Shown piece by piece: positions 7,740 through 16,727 of a stretch of 64,000 nt of DNA. The position numbers and the translations under genes were made by a program. The DNA is from CAZZDK01 sp964652235 (lineage in GTDB: Bacteria; Pseudomonadota; Alphaproteobacteria; UBA9219). Within the stretch, counting starts at the first letter, position 1, and each line of letters opens with the position of its first letter. The stretch lies in assembly GCA_964652235.1 (NCBI GenBank), contig CAZZDK010000004.1, positions 1-64,000 on the forward strand, read 5' to 3'. The notes under the pieces are model-generated. The model made no database searches, had not been told where the DNA came from, and was given only the letters and a program-made list of their open reading frames with translations.

Positions 7740-8861
7740 GTGGGTTTCCGGATGGCTATATCTCTTTCTCATTTTTCCGGAATTCGGGAAGCATGGCGCA
7801 GAGTCGCGCGGTCTTTCTCCTCTGGCCCTGAGGTCGGCTCTCGATCTTTGCTTCCCCTAAGCAAACAACGCGCGGCGTTTGGATGCCTCCTCCTTTTATC
7901 GGTCCTTACGTCGGGCTGCGCAATGAGCGGTCCTGTCCAAGTTTCTTCGCCGTACATATCGAAAAATTGGGAAGGCATTAAACCAAACAATCTTTCGTCT
8001 CAAACGCCTCAATTGGAATTTCTGCGGAACGTAACCTCAAATCACGTCGGTTCGGCCCTGGTCGAGGAGTTGAAGAAAGCGCAAGTCGAGGTTCTTATTG
8101 CCGACAGGTTGAATCTAAAGGTTGGCACAAAAGAAGCTGACGCTTTTTACGATCCCGCAGCCAACGCGCTTGTCCTTCAGAAGTCGCAGAAAAAACCAGA
8201 CGTTTTCGTTCACGAAGCGGTCCATGCCTCGCAAGCTGCCGCAGGCAAACAAGATATTGCGGCGGCAGATAAAGAAGGAAAAATCACCCAAGCCGTTCAG
8301 ATGCGCCTGGCGTACGAAGCGGGCGCTTACGGCATACAAACGCTTTTCCTCATTCAACAGGCGAACGAGGGCGATGAAACCGCCGCCAAAACGCTTTCGG
8401 AAAACATTTCAAACCGTTCGCCGCTTTTAGGCTTTGTTTCTTCTCTTGCCGGCCTAGGGGAACAGAACAGAGAAGCCGCCTTACAAGGCAACAGGCTCCC
8501 GCCGCCCGAAGTTCTCGATAAGATGATGAGCGCTTTTCTCTCCAGCGACGATATAACCAACCATTTGTGGGGCACCGTCGAAGGATCGTTACAAAGGCCT
8601 GGCTCAGATCTGACGGGACTCGATTTTAAGCCAGGAGACTTTTCCCCGGATCTCGTGCGGCGCATGACCGTCGGCAATCTTTATGGGGAAAACGTTGAGT
8701 TCCCCCTTACGCAAGAAGCTCTTTCTGCTCTGGGCAGAAAGATAGAGGGTTTTGTCCACGACTCTTTCGTACAAGGAAAGGTCGCGGTTAACGGCCTACC
8801 TGTCCTTTCTGACGCGGCAAAAAATCAGCCCGGATCGTCTACGCCCCCTCCTGCCCCTTGA
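7740..8861 (+). CDS. Putative lipoprotein with gluzincin-like HExxH motif
   Basis: A 373-residue protein starting with GTG (an ATG lies four codons later). After an unusually long, arginine-rich N-terminal stretch comes a hydrophobic segment ending in the lipobox LTSGC (C60), so the mature protein should be a lipid-anchored, probably periplasmic domain. It carries VHEAVH (H158, E159, H162), and a conserved-looking glutamate (YEAGAYG, E193) lies 31 residues later, the arrangement of a gluzincin zinc protease. It ends in a proline-rich tail. Possibly related to putative metallopeptidase families such as DUF6782; substrate unknown. It converges on prfB with a 23-base overlap. Confidence 0.7.
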   Translation: MGFRMAISLSHFSGIREAWRRVARSFSSGPEVGSRSLLPLSKQRAAFGCLLLLSVLTSGCAMSGPVQVSSPYISKNWEGIKPNNLSSQTPQLEFLRNVTSNHVGSALVEELKKAQVEVLIADRLNLKVGTKEADAFYDPAANALVLQKSQKKPDVFVHEAVHASQAAAGKQDIAAADKEGKITQAVQMRLAYEAGAYGIQTLFLIQQANEGDETAAKTLSENISNRSPLLGFVSSLAGLGEQNREAALQGNRLPPPEVLDKMMSAFLSSDDITNHLWGTVEGSLQRPGSDLTGLDFKPGDFSPDLVRRMTVGNLYGENVEFPLTQEALSALGRKIEGFVHDSFVQGKVAVNGLPVLSDAAKNQPGSSTPPPAP

Positions 8862-9952
8862 TCTTTTGGGCCAGAGAAGCTTGCAAAAACCTGTCGATAT
8901 CCCCGTCCAGAACATCCTGCGTCTGGCTCGTCTCTACGCCCGTGCGCACGTCCTTGACCATCTGATAGGGCTGCAACACGTAAGAGCGTATCTGATGCCC
9001 CCAGGCGATGTCGCTTTTGCCCGCTTCGACCGCAGCGGCGGCGTCTTCGCGTTTCTTCAGCTCCATCTCGTAGATTTTCGCGCGTAGCATCTCCATCGCC
9101 TTGGCGCGGTTCTTATGCTGCGATCGCTCCTGCTGGCAGGCCACGATGATGCCCGTCGGAATGTGCGTGAAGCGCACGGCGCTGTCGGTCTTGTTGACGT
9201 GCTGGCCTCCTGCGCCGGAAGCGCGGAACGTATCGACCTTCAAATCTTTGTCGAGAATTTCGACCTGGATCGTGTCGTCGATCACGGGGCTGACGGCCAC
9301 GCTCGCGAAACTGGTATGCCGCCGCGCGTTGGAATCGTAAGGGCTGATCCGAACAAGCCGGTGCACGCCGCTTTCGGTCTTGAGCCAACCGTAGGCATTC
9401 GGCCCCGCGATTTCGATGGTCGAGGATTTGATCCCCGCTTCTTCTCCGCGCGATTCGTCAAGAAGGTGAACCTTGTATCCCTTCTTTTCCGCCCAGCGCA
9501 TATACATACGAAGCAGCATTTCGGCCCAGTCCTGCGCCTCGGTGCCGCCTGCGCCCGCATTGACCTCCAGATAACAATCGTTGCCGTCCGCCTCGCCGGA
9601 AAGCAGGCTCTCAAGCTCCCTTTGCGCAGCGACTTCTTTCAGCGCGAACAAAGCGTGCTCGGCCTCGGCGATCATGGTTTGATCGCCCTCGCCTTCAGCC
9701 ATTTCAAGGAGTTCGCTGTTGTCCTTCAGGCCTTGCGCGAGCTCGCGATAACTCTGCACGCCCTGGGCCAGTTTCGTTCTTTCGCGCATAAGCGCCTGCG
9801 CCTTAGCCGGGTCGTCCCAGAGTTTCGGATCCTCGGAAAGCGCGTTCAGTTCCTCAAGCCGGATAACAGCCTGGTCGTAGTCAAAGATGCCTCCTCAGCA
9901 GGGCCAGCGACTTTTCCGTCGCCGCGACCGCTGATTGTATTTCCGCGCGCAT
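8839..9952 (-). CDS. prfB: Peptide chain release factor 2, with programmed +1 frameshift
   Basis: Recognises UGA/UAA and triggers peptide release. The gene is in two frames: codons 1-23 from ATG at 9952, then an in-frame TGA (9883-9881), then the remaining 347 residues in the +1 frame. The recoding cassette is complete: internal Shine-Dalgarno AGGAGG (9895-9890), slippery CTT and stop TGA followed by C (CTTTGAC, 9886-9880), as in E. coli. After the shift the product is 370 aa, with SPY (about 203-205) as stop-codon recognition tripeptide instead of SPF, and the GGQ catalytic motif at about 248-250. Low RF2 promotes the shift, giving autoregulation. Confidence 0.96.
9880..9895 (-). promoter_or_regulatory. 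prfB programmed +1 frameshift site
   Basis: On the minus strand AGGAGG-CAT-CTT-TGA-C. The Shine-Dalgarno-like AGGAGG ends three bases before the CTT shift codon, the spacing used in E. coli prfB, and the next bases (TACGA) also match. The zero frame ends here; the +1 frame gives RF2. Confidence 0.93.
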
Positions 9953-9966
9953 ATCTTTTTCTCCTT

Positions 9967-10635
9967 TTAAGGGGAAGGATTTACTAGCGCGAGTCCCGGC
10001 CTCTGTACAGCCCTCTTCATCGGATAGGGCGCGCCAAGCAACCGGCTGGCGGCTTCGAGCGAAACAGGAAACTCTCTTGGGTTTTGGGCCGGTTCCCAGC
10101 GTCGGCCTCGAAAAACAGAGAGACCTAAATACTCAGGCGCCTTGGCGACAGCCGGTTCCCCATTTAATCTTGGGTAGGGAAACTCACGAAACCCGTATTC
10201 CTTGGGCTTAACAAGATACCACAAACCATTGGGATTGTCTCTGGCGAGGGGCCCCATTGCACAAACGATCGCGTAAGGCAAGATGTAGGGATATCTGATA
10301 AGAGCCTCGTTTCCTAAGAAACGGCGTAATGTTTCTCTGTACTTACCCCACGTTTCATCCGACATCGGCTTTTCTGCCATCGCTGAATACAGGGCCGCGA
10401 AAATGGTTTCATTCGCTTCTCGAATTCGGGGGACGTTTAATAAAACGGATTGAACGGCGTCGAGGCTTTCCGCGCTGGCCTTCCTTTTCTCCCAGTCCAG
10501 AAAACGGGGAGCGTTTTTTTTGGCACCCAAGTCAGAAACAGGGACTTCCGTTCTTGCGGGAAGAACGGCTTTTCCAAAAAATTCCGCGGAAAGCACCAGT
10601 TTAGGGGTTTTTTTTACAGCAAAGGATATTGTCAT
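9967..10635 (-). CDS. Hypothetical protein, 222 aa
   Basis: Start chosen at 10635 (MTISFAVKKTPK) because a TTAAGGAGAGG site lies directly upstream; a longer frame exists but lacks support. Basic, proline-rich, soluble, no signal peptide. The C-terminal half is rich in short turns (YPYILPY, WYLVKPKEYGFREFPYPRLNG, LLGAPYPMKRA). It lies between prfB (15 bases downstream) and mrcA. I do not recognise the family; several unknown genes in this window share this soluble, basic character, but no clear homology is visible by eye. Confidence 0.65.
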   Translation of the reverse strand: MTISFAVKKTPKLVLSAEFFGKAVLPARTEVPVSDLGAKKNAPRFLDWEKRKASAESLDAVQSVLLNVPRIREANETIFAALYSAMAEKPMSDETWGKYRETLRRFLGNEALIRYPYILPYAIVCAMGPLARDNPNGLWYLVKPKEYGFREFPYPRLNGEPAVAKAPEYLGLSVFRGRRWEPAQNPREFPVSLEAASRLLGAPYPMKRAVQRPGLALVNPSP

Positions 10636-10708
10636 TGAACCTCTCCTTAAGAAAGGCCCCATTCTAGCTAGGGAAGGGAAAAAGGAAAGGATAAAAATTG
10701 TTTTGTTT

Positions 10709-13225
10709 TCAATACAATCCGCCCGTCCCTTCGGTTGCGGGCGTAGGCACAGCGGGAACAAAGGCAGGCGCGGGCGTCGTCCCGTCCGCAGGAATCGGCG
10801 CCGCAGCCGGTTGCGCCTCGACGCCGCCCGCGAACTCGCCCGTCACGCTGCCGTCCAGAACGGGGCGCGGTTGCCCCTCTTGCGGTTCGGTACCGGGGAT
10901 AAAAGCCTCCCAGATGGCGTTCTTGTCGCTGGGCGAGGCGAGCGCGCCCGTCGCCGCATCCACGCGCACCATGCGAAGTCCCGGCGGGACGCGAAACGGT
11001 ATGGCGGGCCTGTCCTTCATGGCTTCGGCCATGAAGTTCTGGAAGATCGGTATGGCGACGCTGGAGCCGGTTTCGTGCGAGCCGAGCGAACGCGGCTCGT
11101 CAAATCCGACATAGACGGCGGCGACGAGATCGGGCGTGAAGCCCACGAACCAAGCATCGCGGCTTTCGTTCGTCGTTCCCGTCTTGCCCGCCAAGGGAAA
11201 TCCCAGCGCCTTGAGCCGGGCGCCCGTGCCGCGCTGCACGACGCCTTCGAGCATGGAGACCATTTGATAGGCCGTGCGCGGATCTTGAATCTGCTCGCGC
11301 ACGTCAGGAATTTCAGGCGTCGGCATTCCAAGAAACCACGAACCGCCCGAACATTCTTCGCACGGCCTGTTGTCCACCCGCCAGATGGTCTTGCCGTCGC
11401 GATCCTGCACGCGGTCCACGATGGAAGGCGCGATCTTCTTGCCGCCGTTCACGATCATCCCGTAAGCCGCCGCAAGGCGCAAGGGTGTAGTCTCCTTGGC
11501 GCCCAGAGAGAACGACAAAAGCGTCGGCATATCGTCCACGATGCCGAATTTCTTAGCCTCCTCCACCACCGCCTCCATCCCGATGGCGTTGGCGAGCCGG
11601 ACCGTCATGACGTTGCGCGACTTCTCGATCCCGACGCGCAAGGGCGTGGGGCCGTAAAATTCCTGCGAATAATTTTCGGGCCGCCAGAGCGGCAGACCCG
11701 GTCCCTGGACGTACTCGAACGGCGCGTCGAGAACCAGGCTGGAGGGCGTGAACCCCTTGTCGAGCGCCGTCAGATAGACAAAAGGCTTAAAAGCCGATCC
11801 CGGCTGACGCCAGGCCTGCGTCGCGCGGTTGTATTGCGTGATCTGCGAGCTAAACCCGCCCGTCATTGCGAAAACGCGGCCCGTGTGGGGATCCAGCGCG
11901 ACGATAGCGCCTGACACCACCGGCACTTGCCGCAGGGCATAGCTGTTTTTAGGATAGGCCTTGCCGTCCGCGCCCGCGCTCACAGGCTCGACCAAAACCA
12001 CGTCCCCGACGGCAAGGACGTCAGCAGGCTTTTTGACGGGCGGCCCGAACTCGGTGTGGGAAAGCTCTCGGCGAGCCCACTTCATTTCCTCCCAGGGAAT
12101 CTGTCCGCGCGCGCCGTCAACGACAGCGACCTCCGCCCCCTTCGCCGGCACCCCGATGACGACAGCTAAACGCCAAGCCTCGCCGCCGGGGGGAAGCGCC
12201 ACAGCCTTGAGTTGATCCTGCCAATCGCGCAGGGACGACAAATGCGCCACCGGACCGCGCCAGCCGCGCTCGCGTTGGTCGTAGGCAACAAGCCCCTCGC
12301 GCAAAGCACGGGTCGCCACGTTCTGAAGGCGCGGATCCAGGCTCGTTTTCACGGCCAGGCCTCCCTCCAAAACAGCTTTCTCGCCGAACTGCGCGACCAG
12401 CTGGCGGCGCGTTTCTTCCGTGAAATAATCCGCGCCGTTCACGATTTCCGTCGCGTCGCGGGAACGGACGAGCAAGGGCTCCTTGGCCGCCGCTTCCATT
12501 TCTTCGGGCGAAATGGCCCCGTCTTCCGCCATGCGCGAGAGCACCCAGTTGCGCCGCTCGACCGCGGCTTCCATGCGCTTGACGGGATGGTAATTGTTCG
12601 GCCCCTTGGGCAGGGCGGCCAGATAAGCGGCTTCGGCAAGAGATAGCTCGTCAAGCGCCTTGTTGAAGTAATTAAGCGCCGCAGCCGCCACGCCGTAAGA
12701 GCGGTTGCCCAAAAAAATCTCGTTCAGATAAATCTCAAGAATCCTGTCCTTGGAAAGGCTTTTTTCAAGCCGTCCGGCCAGGATGATTTCCTTGATCTTG
12801 CGCGCGACGGACAGCTCGTTCGTCAGCAGCATATTCTTGGCGACCTGCTGCGTGATGGTCGAGGCGCCCTTGGGCCTGCGCGAGCTGCCCACGTTCTGGA
12901 TGTTCGTCAGGGCCGCCCGGACGATGCCGAAAACGTCCACGCCCGCATGGGTGTAAAAGCCCCGATCCTCCGCCGAGAGAAAAGCCTCGACGACGCGCGG
13001 GGGAATCGCCTTGATCGGCACGAAAACGCGCTGCTCGGCGGCGATCGTCGCCATCATGCGTCCGTCGTCGGCGTAAATACGCGTCAGAATGGGGGGCTGA
13101 TAGTCTTTGAGATAGGTGTAGTCCGGCAAGTCCTGGGCGTAATGCTGAAAAAGAACGAACAAAACCGCCACGCCCGAAAGCGCGGCCAGAAACAAAAACG
13201 AAAACAGGGACGCCAGAAAACGCAT
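10709..13225 (-). CDS. mrcA: Penicillin-binding protein 1A (bifunctional transglycosylase/transpeptidase)
   Basis: Polymerises and crosslinks peptidoglycan at the inner membrane. 838 residues: an N-terminal transmembrane anchor (about 3-27), a GT51 transglycosylase domain with the catalytic E86 in SAEDRGFYTH and the GASTITQQ block, an OB-like insert, then the transpeptidase with SAFK (near 476), SRN, and KTGT (near 678). It ends in an alanine/proline-rich tail typical of alphaproteobacterial PBP1A. The five bases before ATG lack a Shine-Dalgarno sequence; instead a 7-bp tandem array (13232-13270) fills the leader. The tetR gene ends 59 bases upstream. Confidence 0.97.
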   Translation of the reverse strand: MRFLASLFSFLFLAALSGVAVLFVLFQHYAQDLPDYTYLKDYQPPILTRIYADDGRMMATIAAEQRVFVPIKAIPPRVVEAFLSAEDRGFYTHAGVDVFGIVRAALTNIQNVGSSRRPKGASTITQQVAKNMLLTNELSVARKIKEIILAGRLEKSLSKDRILEIYLNEIFLGNRSYGVAAAALNYFNKALDELSLAEAAYLAALPKGPNNYHPVKRMEAAVERRNWVLSRMAEDGAISPEEMEAAAKEPLLVRSRDATEIVNGADYFTEETRRQLVAQFGEKAVLEGGLAVKTSLDPRLQNVATRALREGLVAYDQRERGWRGPVAHLSSLRDWQDQLKAVALPPGGEAWRLAVVIGVPAKGAEVAVVDGARGQIPWEEMKWARRELSHTEFGPPVKKPADVLAVGDVVLVEPVSAGADGKAYPKNSYALRQVPVVSGAIVALDPHTGRVFAMTGGFSSQITQYNRATQAWRQPGSAFKPFVYLTALDKGFTPSSLVLDAPFEYVQGPGLPLWRPENYSQEFYGPTPLRVGIEKSRNVMTVRLANAIGMEAVVEEAKKFGIVDDMPTLLSFSLGAKETTPLRLAAAYGMIVNGGKKIAPSIVDRVQDRDGKTIWRVDNRPCEECSGGSWFLGMPTPEIPDVREQIQDPRTAYQMVSMLEGVVQRGTGARLKALGFPLAGKTGTTNESRDAWFVGFTPDLVAAVYVGFDEPRSLGSHETGSSVAIPIFQNFMAEAMKDRPAIPFRVPPGLRMVRVDAATGALASPSDKNAIWEAFIPGTEPQEGQPRPVLDGSVTGEFAGGVEAQPAAAPIPADGTTPAPAFVPAVPTPATEGTGGLY

Positions 13226-13231
13226 GGGGAA

Positions 13232-13270
13232 CAGATATCAGATGTCAGATGTCAGATGTCAGATGACAGA
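13232..13270. repeat. 7-bp tandem repeat (CAGATGT) in the mrcA leader
   Basis: Units in order: cagatat, cagatgt, cagatgt, cagatgt, cagatga, then caga. It occupies most of the 59 bases between the tetR stop (13285) and the mrcA start (13225), including the position of the mrcA ribosome site. It is one of several arrays in this window with a 7-bp period. Confidence 0.9.
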
Positions 13271-13284
13271 AAGCCGCTTTCAAA

Positions 13285-13917
13285 TCAAGAAGTCTGTCCG
13301 TCGTTCCCGAAAGCCGCGAAGAGGGCGGCGATCGTTTCGTTCCGCTCTTTGTCGCGCGTGCGGCTCGGTTTGGGCCAGTCCATTTCGTTGTAGATGAACC
13401 CCATAATCATGCTTTGCAACGCCTGCATCGCCGTTTGCGCCGTCCAGACGGAAGACAGCAATCCCTTTCGACGCGCCTGTTCGAAAATGACCTGCAGCCG
13501 CTCTTTCATCCGGTCACGGCATTCGTTGTTCCGGCGGATCATTTTTTCCATTTCTTCGATATATTCGCACCGTTGCGTCAGGACGGTCAAAAGGCGGCGA
13601 CGGCGCGGATCGTTCGTCAGCGCGTTCAAGCTGGCGCAAACCTCCGCATGAAGCGCCCCCAGAGGATCGTCCATGTCCGTCGCGCCCATGCGCGAGAGCA
13701 AATCTTCGTGAGGAAAGTAAATATCGTCGGCGAGGGTTCGCAGAATTTCCGCCTTGTCCTTAAAGTGCCAATAGACCGCCCCGCGCGTCACGCCCGCCAT
13801 CCTAGCGATCTCGTGCAACGAGGCGCTGACGACGCCCTTTTCATAAAAAACCTGCTCGGCGGCGCGTAAGAGAGCCGCGCGCGTTTTCTCGGCTTCCTGC
13901 TTTGTTCGTCTTGGCAC
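13285..13917 (-). CDS. TetR/AcrR-family repressor of the adjacent RND efflux operon
   Basis: A 210-residue one-domain regulator with a TetR helix-turn-helix at the N-terminus (about 25-60; the block ASLHEIARMAGVTRGAVYWHFKDKAEIL is typical of AcrR/TtgR/NalC) and a divergent ligand-binding C-terminal domain. GTG start at 13917 with AAGGAGAAG upstream. It is divergent from the outer-membrane factor, adaptor and pump genes, the standard arrangement for a local drug-responsive repressor. The AcrR-like operator at 13967-13990 lies between. It could also affect mrcA by read-through, being 59 bases upstream in the same direction. Confidence 0.9.
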   Translation of the reverse strand: MPRRTKQEAEKTRAALLRAAEQVFYEKGVVSASLHEIARMAGVTRGAVYWHFKDKAEILRTLADDIYFPHEDLLSRMGATDMDDPLGALHAEVCASLNALTNDPRRRRLLTVLTQRCEYIEEMEKMIRRNNECRDRMKERLQVIFEQARRKGLLSSVWTAQTAMQALQSMIMGFIYNEMDWPKPSRTRDKERNETIAALFAAFGNDGQTS

Positions 13918-13966
13918 GTCCGCTTCTCCTTAAGTGGTTCATTTTTTAACGGTTCATTTTTTTCTT

Positions 13967-13990
13967 TACATACATCCAAGAATGTATATT
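13967..13990. promoter_or_regulatory. AcrR-type operator
   Basis: A 24-base site starting TACATACAT and ending GAATGTATATT. The core dyad is ATACAT (13970-13975) and ATGTAT (13982-13987), six bases apart. It closely resembles the E. coli AcrR operator (TACATACAT...ATGTATGTA, from memory of the published site). It is centred in the tetR/efflux divergent region. Confidence 0.65.
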
Positions 13991-14117
13991 ATGCAAGCAG
14001 TTTCGTTCGGACGTCCCGCAGAATCTCTTGCCCTTTTACGAAGAACCTTCCATGCTGCTGCCCTCGCCTTTTCCCCGCGCCCCACAGAATCACCTTGGCC
14101 CCACCGGACACGGAAAC

Positions 14118-15587
14118 ATGAATTCTTCCTTTCCTTTCGCCGTGTTAACGGCTTTTTTCCTGCTGGCCGGCTGCGCCGCCGGGCCGGATTTTAAGGAACC
14201 CGCCGCGCCGACCGTGACCTCTTACGGACCGGACGGGATCCCGTCCGCAACGGTTTCCGCGCCCACCGAACTGGGCGGCCTTCAACGATTCGAAGCCAAC
14301 GGCGATGTCCCCGCCGCCTGGTGGGCTTTGTTCGAATCGCCGCAGCTTAGCCATTTGATCGAACGGGCCGTCAAAGGTAACCCCTCGCTCGATGCGGCGC
14401 GCGCCGCCCTGCGGGCGGCGGAAGAAACGGCGGCGGCCAGCCGGGGCGGTTTCTTCCCCAGTCTTTCGGGCGAAGCTTCCGATAGCCGATCCAAGACTCG
14501 CGGCGCGGCCGGTCCCTATACGCTTTACAACACGTCGGTTTCGGTCAGCTACGTGCCCGACATTTTCGGCGCGACGCGCCGGACCGTCGAATCTGCCGAA
14601 GCGAAGGCGGAAGTCGCGAATTTTGAACTCGAAGCTGCCTATCTTACCTTGACGGGCAACGTCGTTTCCACCGCCGTTTCGGAGGCTTCGCTACGCGAGC
14701 AGATCGCGGCGACGAAGGAAATTCTCGGGGCGCGACAAAAACAACTCGATCTGACGCGCCAGCAATTGGCGGCGGGCGCCGTGGCGGCCACGGCGGTTCT
14801 CTCGCAAGAGGCCTCCTTGGCGGCAACGCAGGCCGCCCTGCCCGCGCTGGAAAACAAGCTGGCGCAATCCAGGCACCTTCTTGCCGTCCTGCTCGGCCTG
14901 TTCCCCAGCGAGCAGGTGGACGCCCAGTTCACTCTTTCCTCTTTGAAGCTGCCGGAAAAGATTCCCGTTTCTCTGCCTTCGAAATTGGTGGAACAAAGGC
15001 CGGACGTCCGGGCCTCGCGCGCGCTGCTTAAGGCCGCGAACGCGGATGTTGGCGTCGCCATGGCCGCCATGCTGCCCCAGATAACGCTTTCGGGAAGTTA
15101 TGGCGTCGCGGCGGCGCAGCTTTCCTCGATGTTCGAGCCGACCACCGCCCTGTGGGGCCTGGCCGCCGGGCTGACGCAACCCCTCTTCAGAGGCGGCGAG
15201 CTTTTGCACACCAAGCGCGCGGCGGAAGCTTCCTTCGACGAAGCCGCCGCGAATTACCGCAGCACGGTTCTGAGCGCGTTCCAGGACGTTGCGAACGCTC
15301 TTAAGGCCCTGGAGACCGATGCGCAGGCACTTAAGGCGCAGACCGCCGCCGAACGCGCCGCCAAGACCAACCTTGATCTCGTCCGGCAGCAATTCGACGC
15401 GGGCGCGGTCAATTATCTGGAGCTTTTGGCGGCCCAGTCCTCTTACCAGGAGGCCAGGATCAACCTGATCCAGGCCAAGGCCGCCCGCCTGGCCGACACG
15501 GCGGCCCTGATGCAGGCGCTGGGCGGCGGCTGGTGGAACAGGGCGGAATCCATCGCGGGAAAACAGAACGAGACGAAGGAAAGATAA
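14118..15587 (+). CDS. RND efflux outer-membrane lipoprotein (OprM/NodT family)
   Basis: TolC-like outer-membrane channel of a tripartite pump. The start at 14118 (MNSSFPFAVLTAFFLLAGC) is chosen because it places a normal signal peptide directly before the lipobox LLAGC; the open frame begins 90 bases earlier without signal character. 489 residues, two repeats of the outer-membrane efflux domain (about 70-270 and 290-480) with long alternating helices rich in alanine and glutamate. First gene of the operon, 12 bases before the adaptor. Confidence 0.92.
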   Translation: MNSSFPFAVLTAFFLLAGCAAGPDFKEPAAPTVTSYGPDGIPSATVSAPTELGGLQRFEANGDVPAAWWALFESPQLSHLIERAVKGNPSLDAARAALRAAEETAAASRGGFFPSLSGEASDSRSKTRGAAGPYTLYNTSVSVSYVPDIFGATRRTVESAEAKAEVANFELEAAYLTLTGNVVSTAVSEASLREQIAATKEILGARQKQLDLTRQQLAAGAVAATAVLSQEASLAATQAALPALENKLAQSRHLLAVLLGLFPSEQVDAQFTLSSLKLPEKIPVSLPSKLVEQRPDVRASRALLKAANADVGVAMAAMLPQITLSGSYGVAAAQLSSMFEPTTALWGLAAGLTQPLFRGGELLHTKRAAEASFDEAAANYRSTVLSAFQDVANALKALETDAQALKAQTAAERAAKTNLDLVRQQFDAGAVNYLELLAAQSSYQEARINLIQAKAARLADTAALMQALGGGWWNRAESIAGKQNETKER

Positions 15588-15599
15588 GGGAGTTCTTCT

Positions 15600-16712
15600 A
15601 TGTTCAAACGTATGGTCATCATGTTGCTTTTGTGCGGCCTCGTCCTTGGGGGCGTCTTCGGCTTCAAGATGTTCGGCAAAAAGATGATGATGCAGGCGAT
15701 GGCTTCCATGAGCAATCCGCCGCAGACCGTCTCAACCATGAAGGCGGCCTCGTCCGACTGGCAAAGCGAGATGAAGGCCGTCGGCACGCTGCGCGCCGTC
15801 AAGGGAACCTCTCTTTCTTCCGAAGTCAGCGGCATCGTGGAGAACATTTTTGTCGAATCCGGCCAGGACGTGGAGGAAGGCACGCTGCTCGTCCAACTGC
15901 GCAGCGTGGACGATCAGGCGCGCCTGGACGCGCTGGAAGCCGATTTGCGCCTGGCCGAGCTGACGGTGGAGCGCGACGAAAAGCAAATCAAGGTCCAAGC
16001 CATCAGCCAGGCGACCTTCGATGCCGACAAGGCCAAGCTGGAAAGCCTTAAGGCCCAGGTCGCGGAGCAAAAGGCCTTGCTGGAGAAAAAGAGCATTCTG
16101 GCCCCGTTCGCCGGACGTCTGGGCTTGCGCCAGATCGACATCGGGCAGTTCCTGAACGCGGGCGCGACGATGTTTCCCCTCCAGCAGCTCGATCCGATTT
16201 ATCTGGATTTCTCCCTGCCGCAACAGGAACTGCCCAAAATCGCCATCGGCATGAAGGTCGAGGTCCGCACCGACGCCTTCCCCGACAAGACTTTCGAAGG
16301 GGAGATTCAAGCCGTCGATTCAAAGGTGGACGAGGATACGCGCAACATCGCGGTGCGCGCCGTTTTGTCCAACCCGGAAAAGAATTTGCGCCCCGGTATG
16401 TTCGCGACGGCCAGCATCAGGACGGGGGATCCGCAGAAATTCCTGACGCTGCCGCAGACCGCCGTCACCTTCAATCCCTACGGGAGCGTCGTTTTCGTCG
16501 TGGAGGAAAAAGACGGCAAGGCCGTGGCGCGGTCCGTTTTTGTGAAAACGGGCGCGACGAGGGGCGATCAGATCGCCGTGCTGTCCGGCATTAAAGACGG
16601 CGACGAGGTCGTCACGGCGGGGCAGCTTAAACTGCGCAACGGCTCGGTCGTGAACGTCAACAACAGCGTCCAGCCGATCAACGATCCTGATCCGAAACCG
16701 AAGGACGAATAA
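15600..16712 (+). CDS. RND efflux periplasmic adaptor (membrane fusion protein)
   Basis: 370 residues with an N-terminal membrane anchor (about 4-23), a biotinyl-lipoyl-like hairpin split by a short coiled coil (about 60-185, with ILAPFAGRLGLRQIDIGQF), a beta-barrel domain and a C-terminal membrane-proximal domain. It links the pump to the outer-membrane channel. It sits between the two partner genes with 12- and 15-base gaps. The adaptor is short and methionine-rich near its N-terminus (KKMMMQAMASM). Confidence 0.95.
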   Translation: MFKRMVIMLLLCGLVLGGVFGFKMFGKKMMMQAMASMSNPPQTVSTMKAASSDWQSEMKAVGTLRAVKGTSLSSEVSGIVENIFVESGQDVEEGTLLVQLRSVDDQARLDALEADLRLAELTVERDEKQIKVQAISQATFDADKAKLESLKAQVAEQKALLEKKSILAPFAGRLGLRQIDIGQFLNAGATMFPLQQLDPIYLDFSLPQQELPKIAIGMKVEVRTDAFPDKTFEGEIQAVDSKVDEDTRNIAVRAVLSNPEKNLRPGMFATASIRTGDPQKFLTLPQTAVTFNPYGSVVFVVEEKDGKAVARSVFVKTGATRGDQIAVLSGIKDGDEVVTAGQLKLRNGSVVNVNNSVQPINDPDPKPKDE

Positions 16713-16727
16713 ACAAGGTTTTCTCCC

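Noticed and set aside
10520..11914. 464-codon plus-strand frame inside mrcA
   Set aside because: It is antisense to the well-supported PBP1A domain sequence and is Arg/His-rich, typical of a shadow frame.
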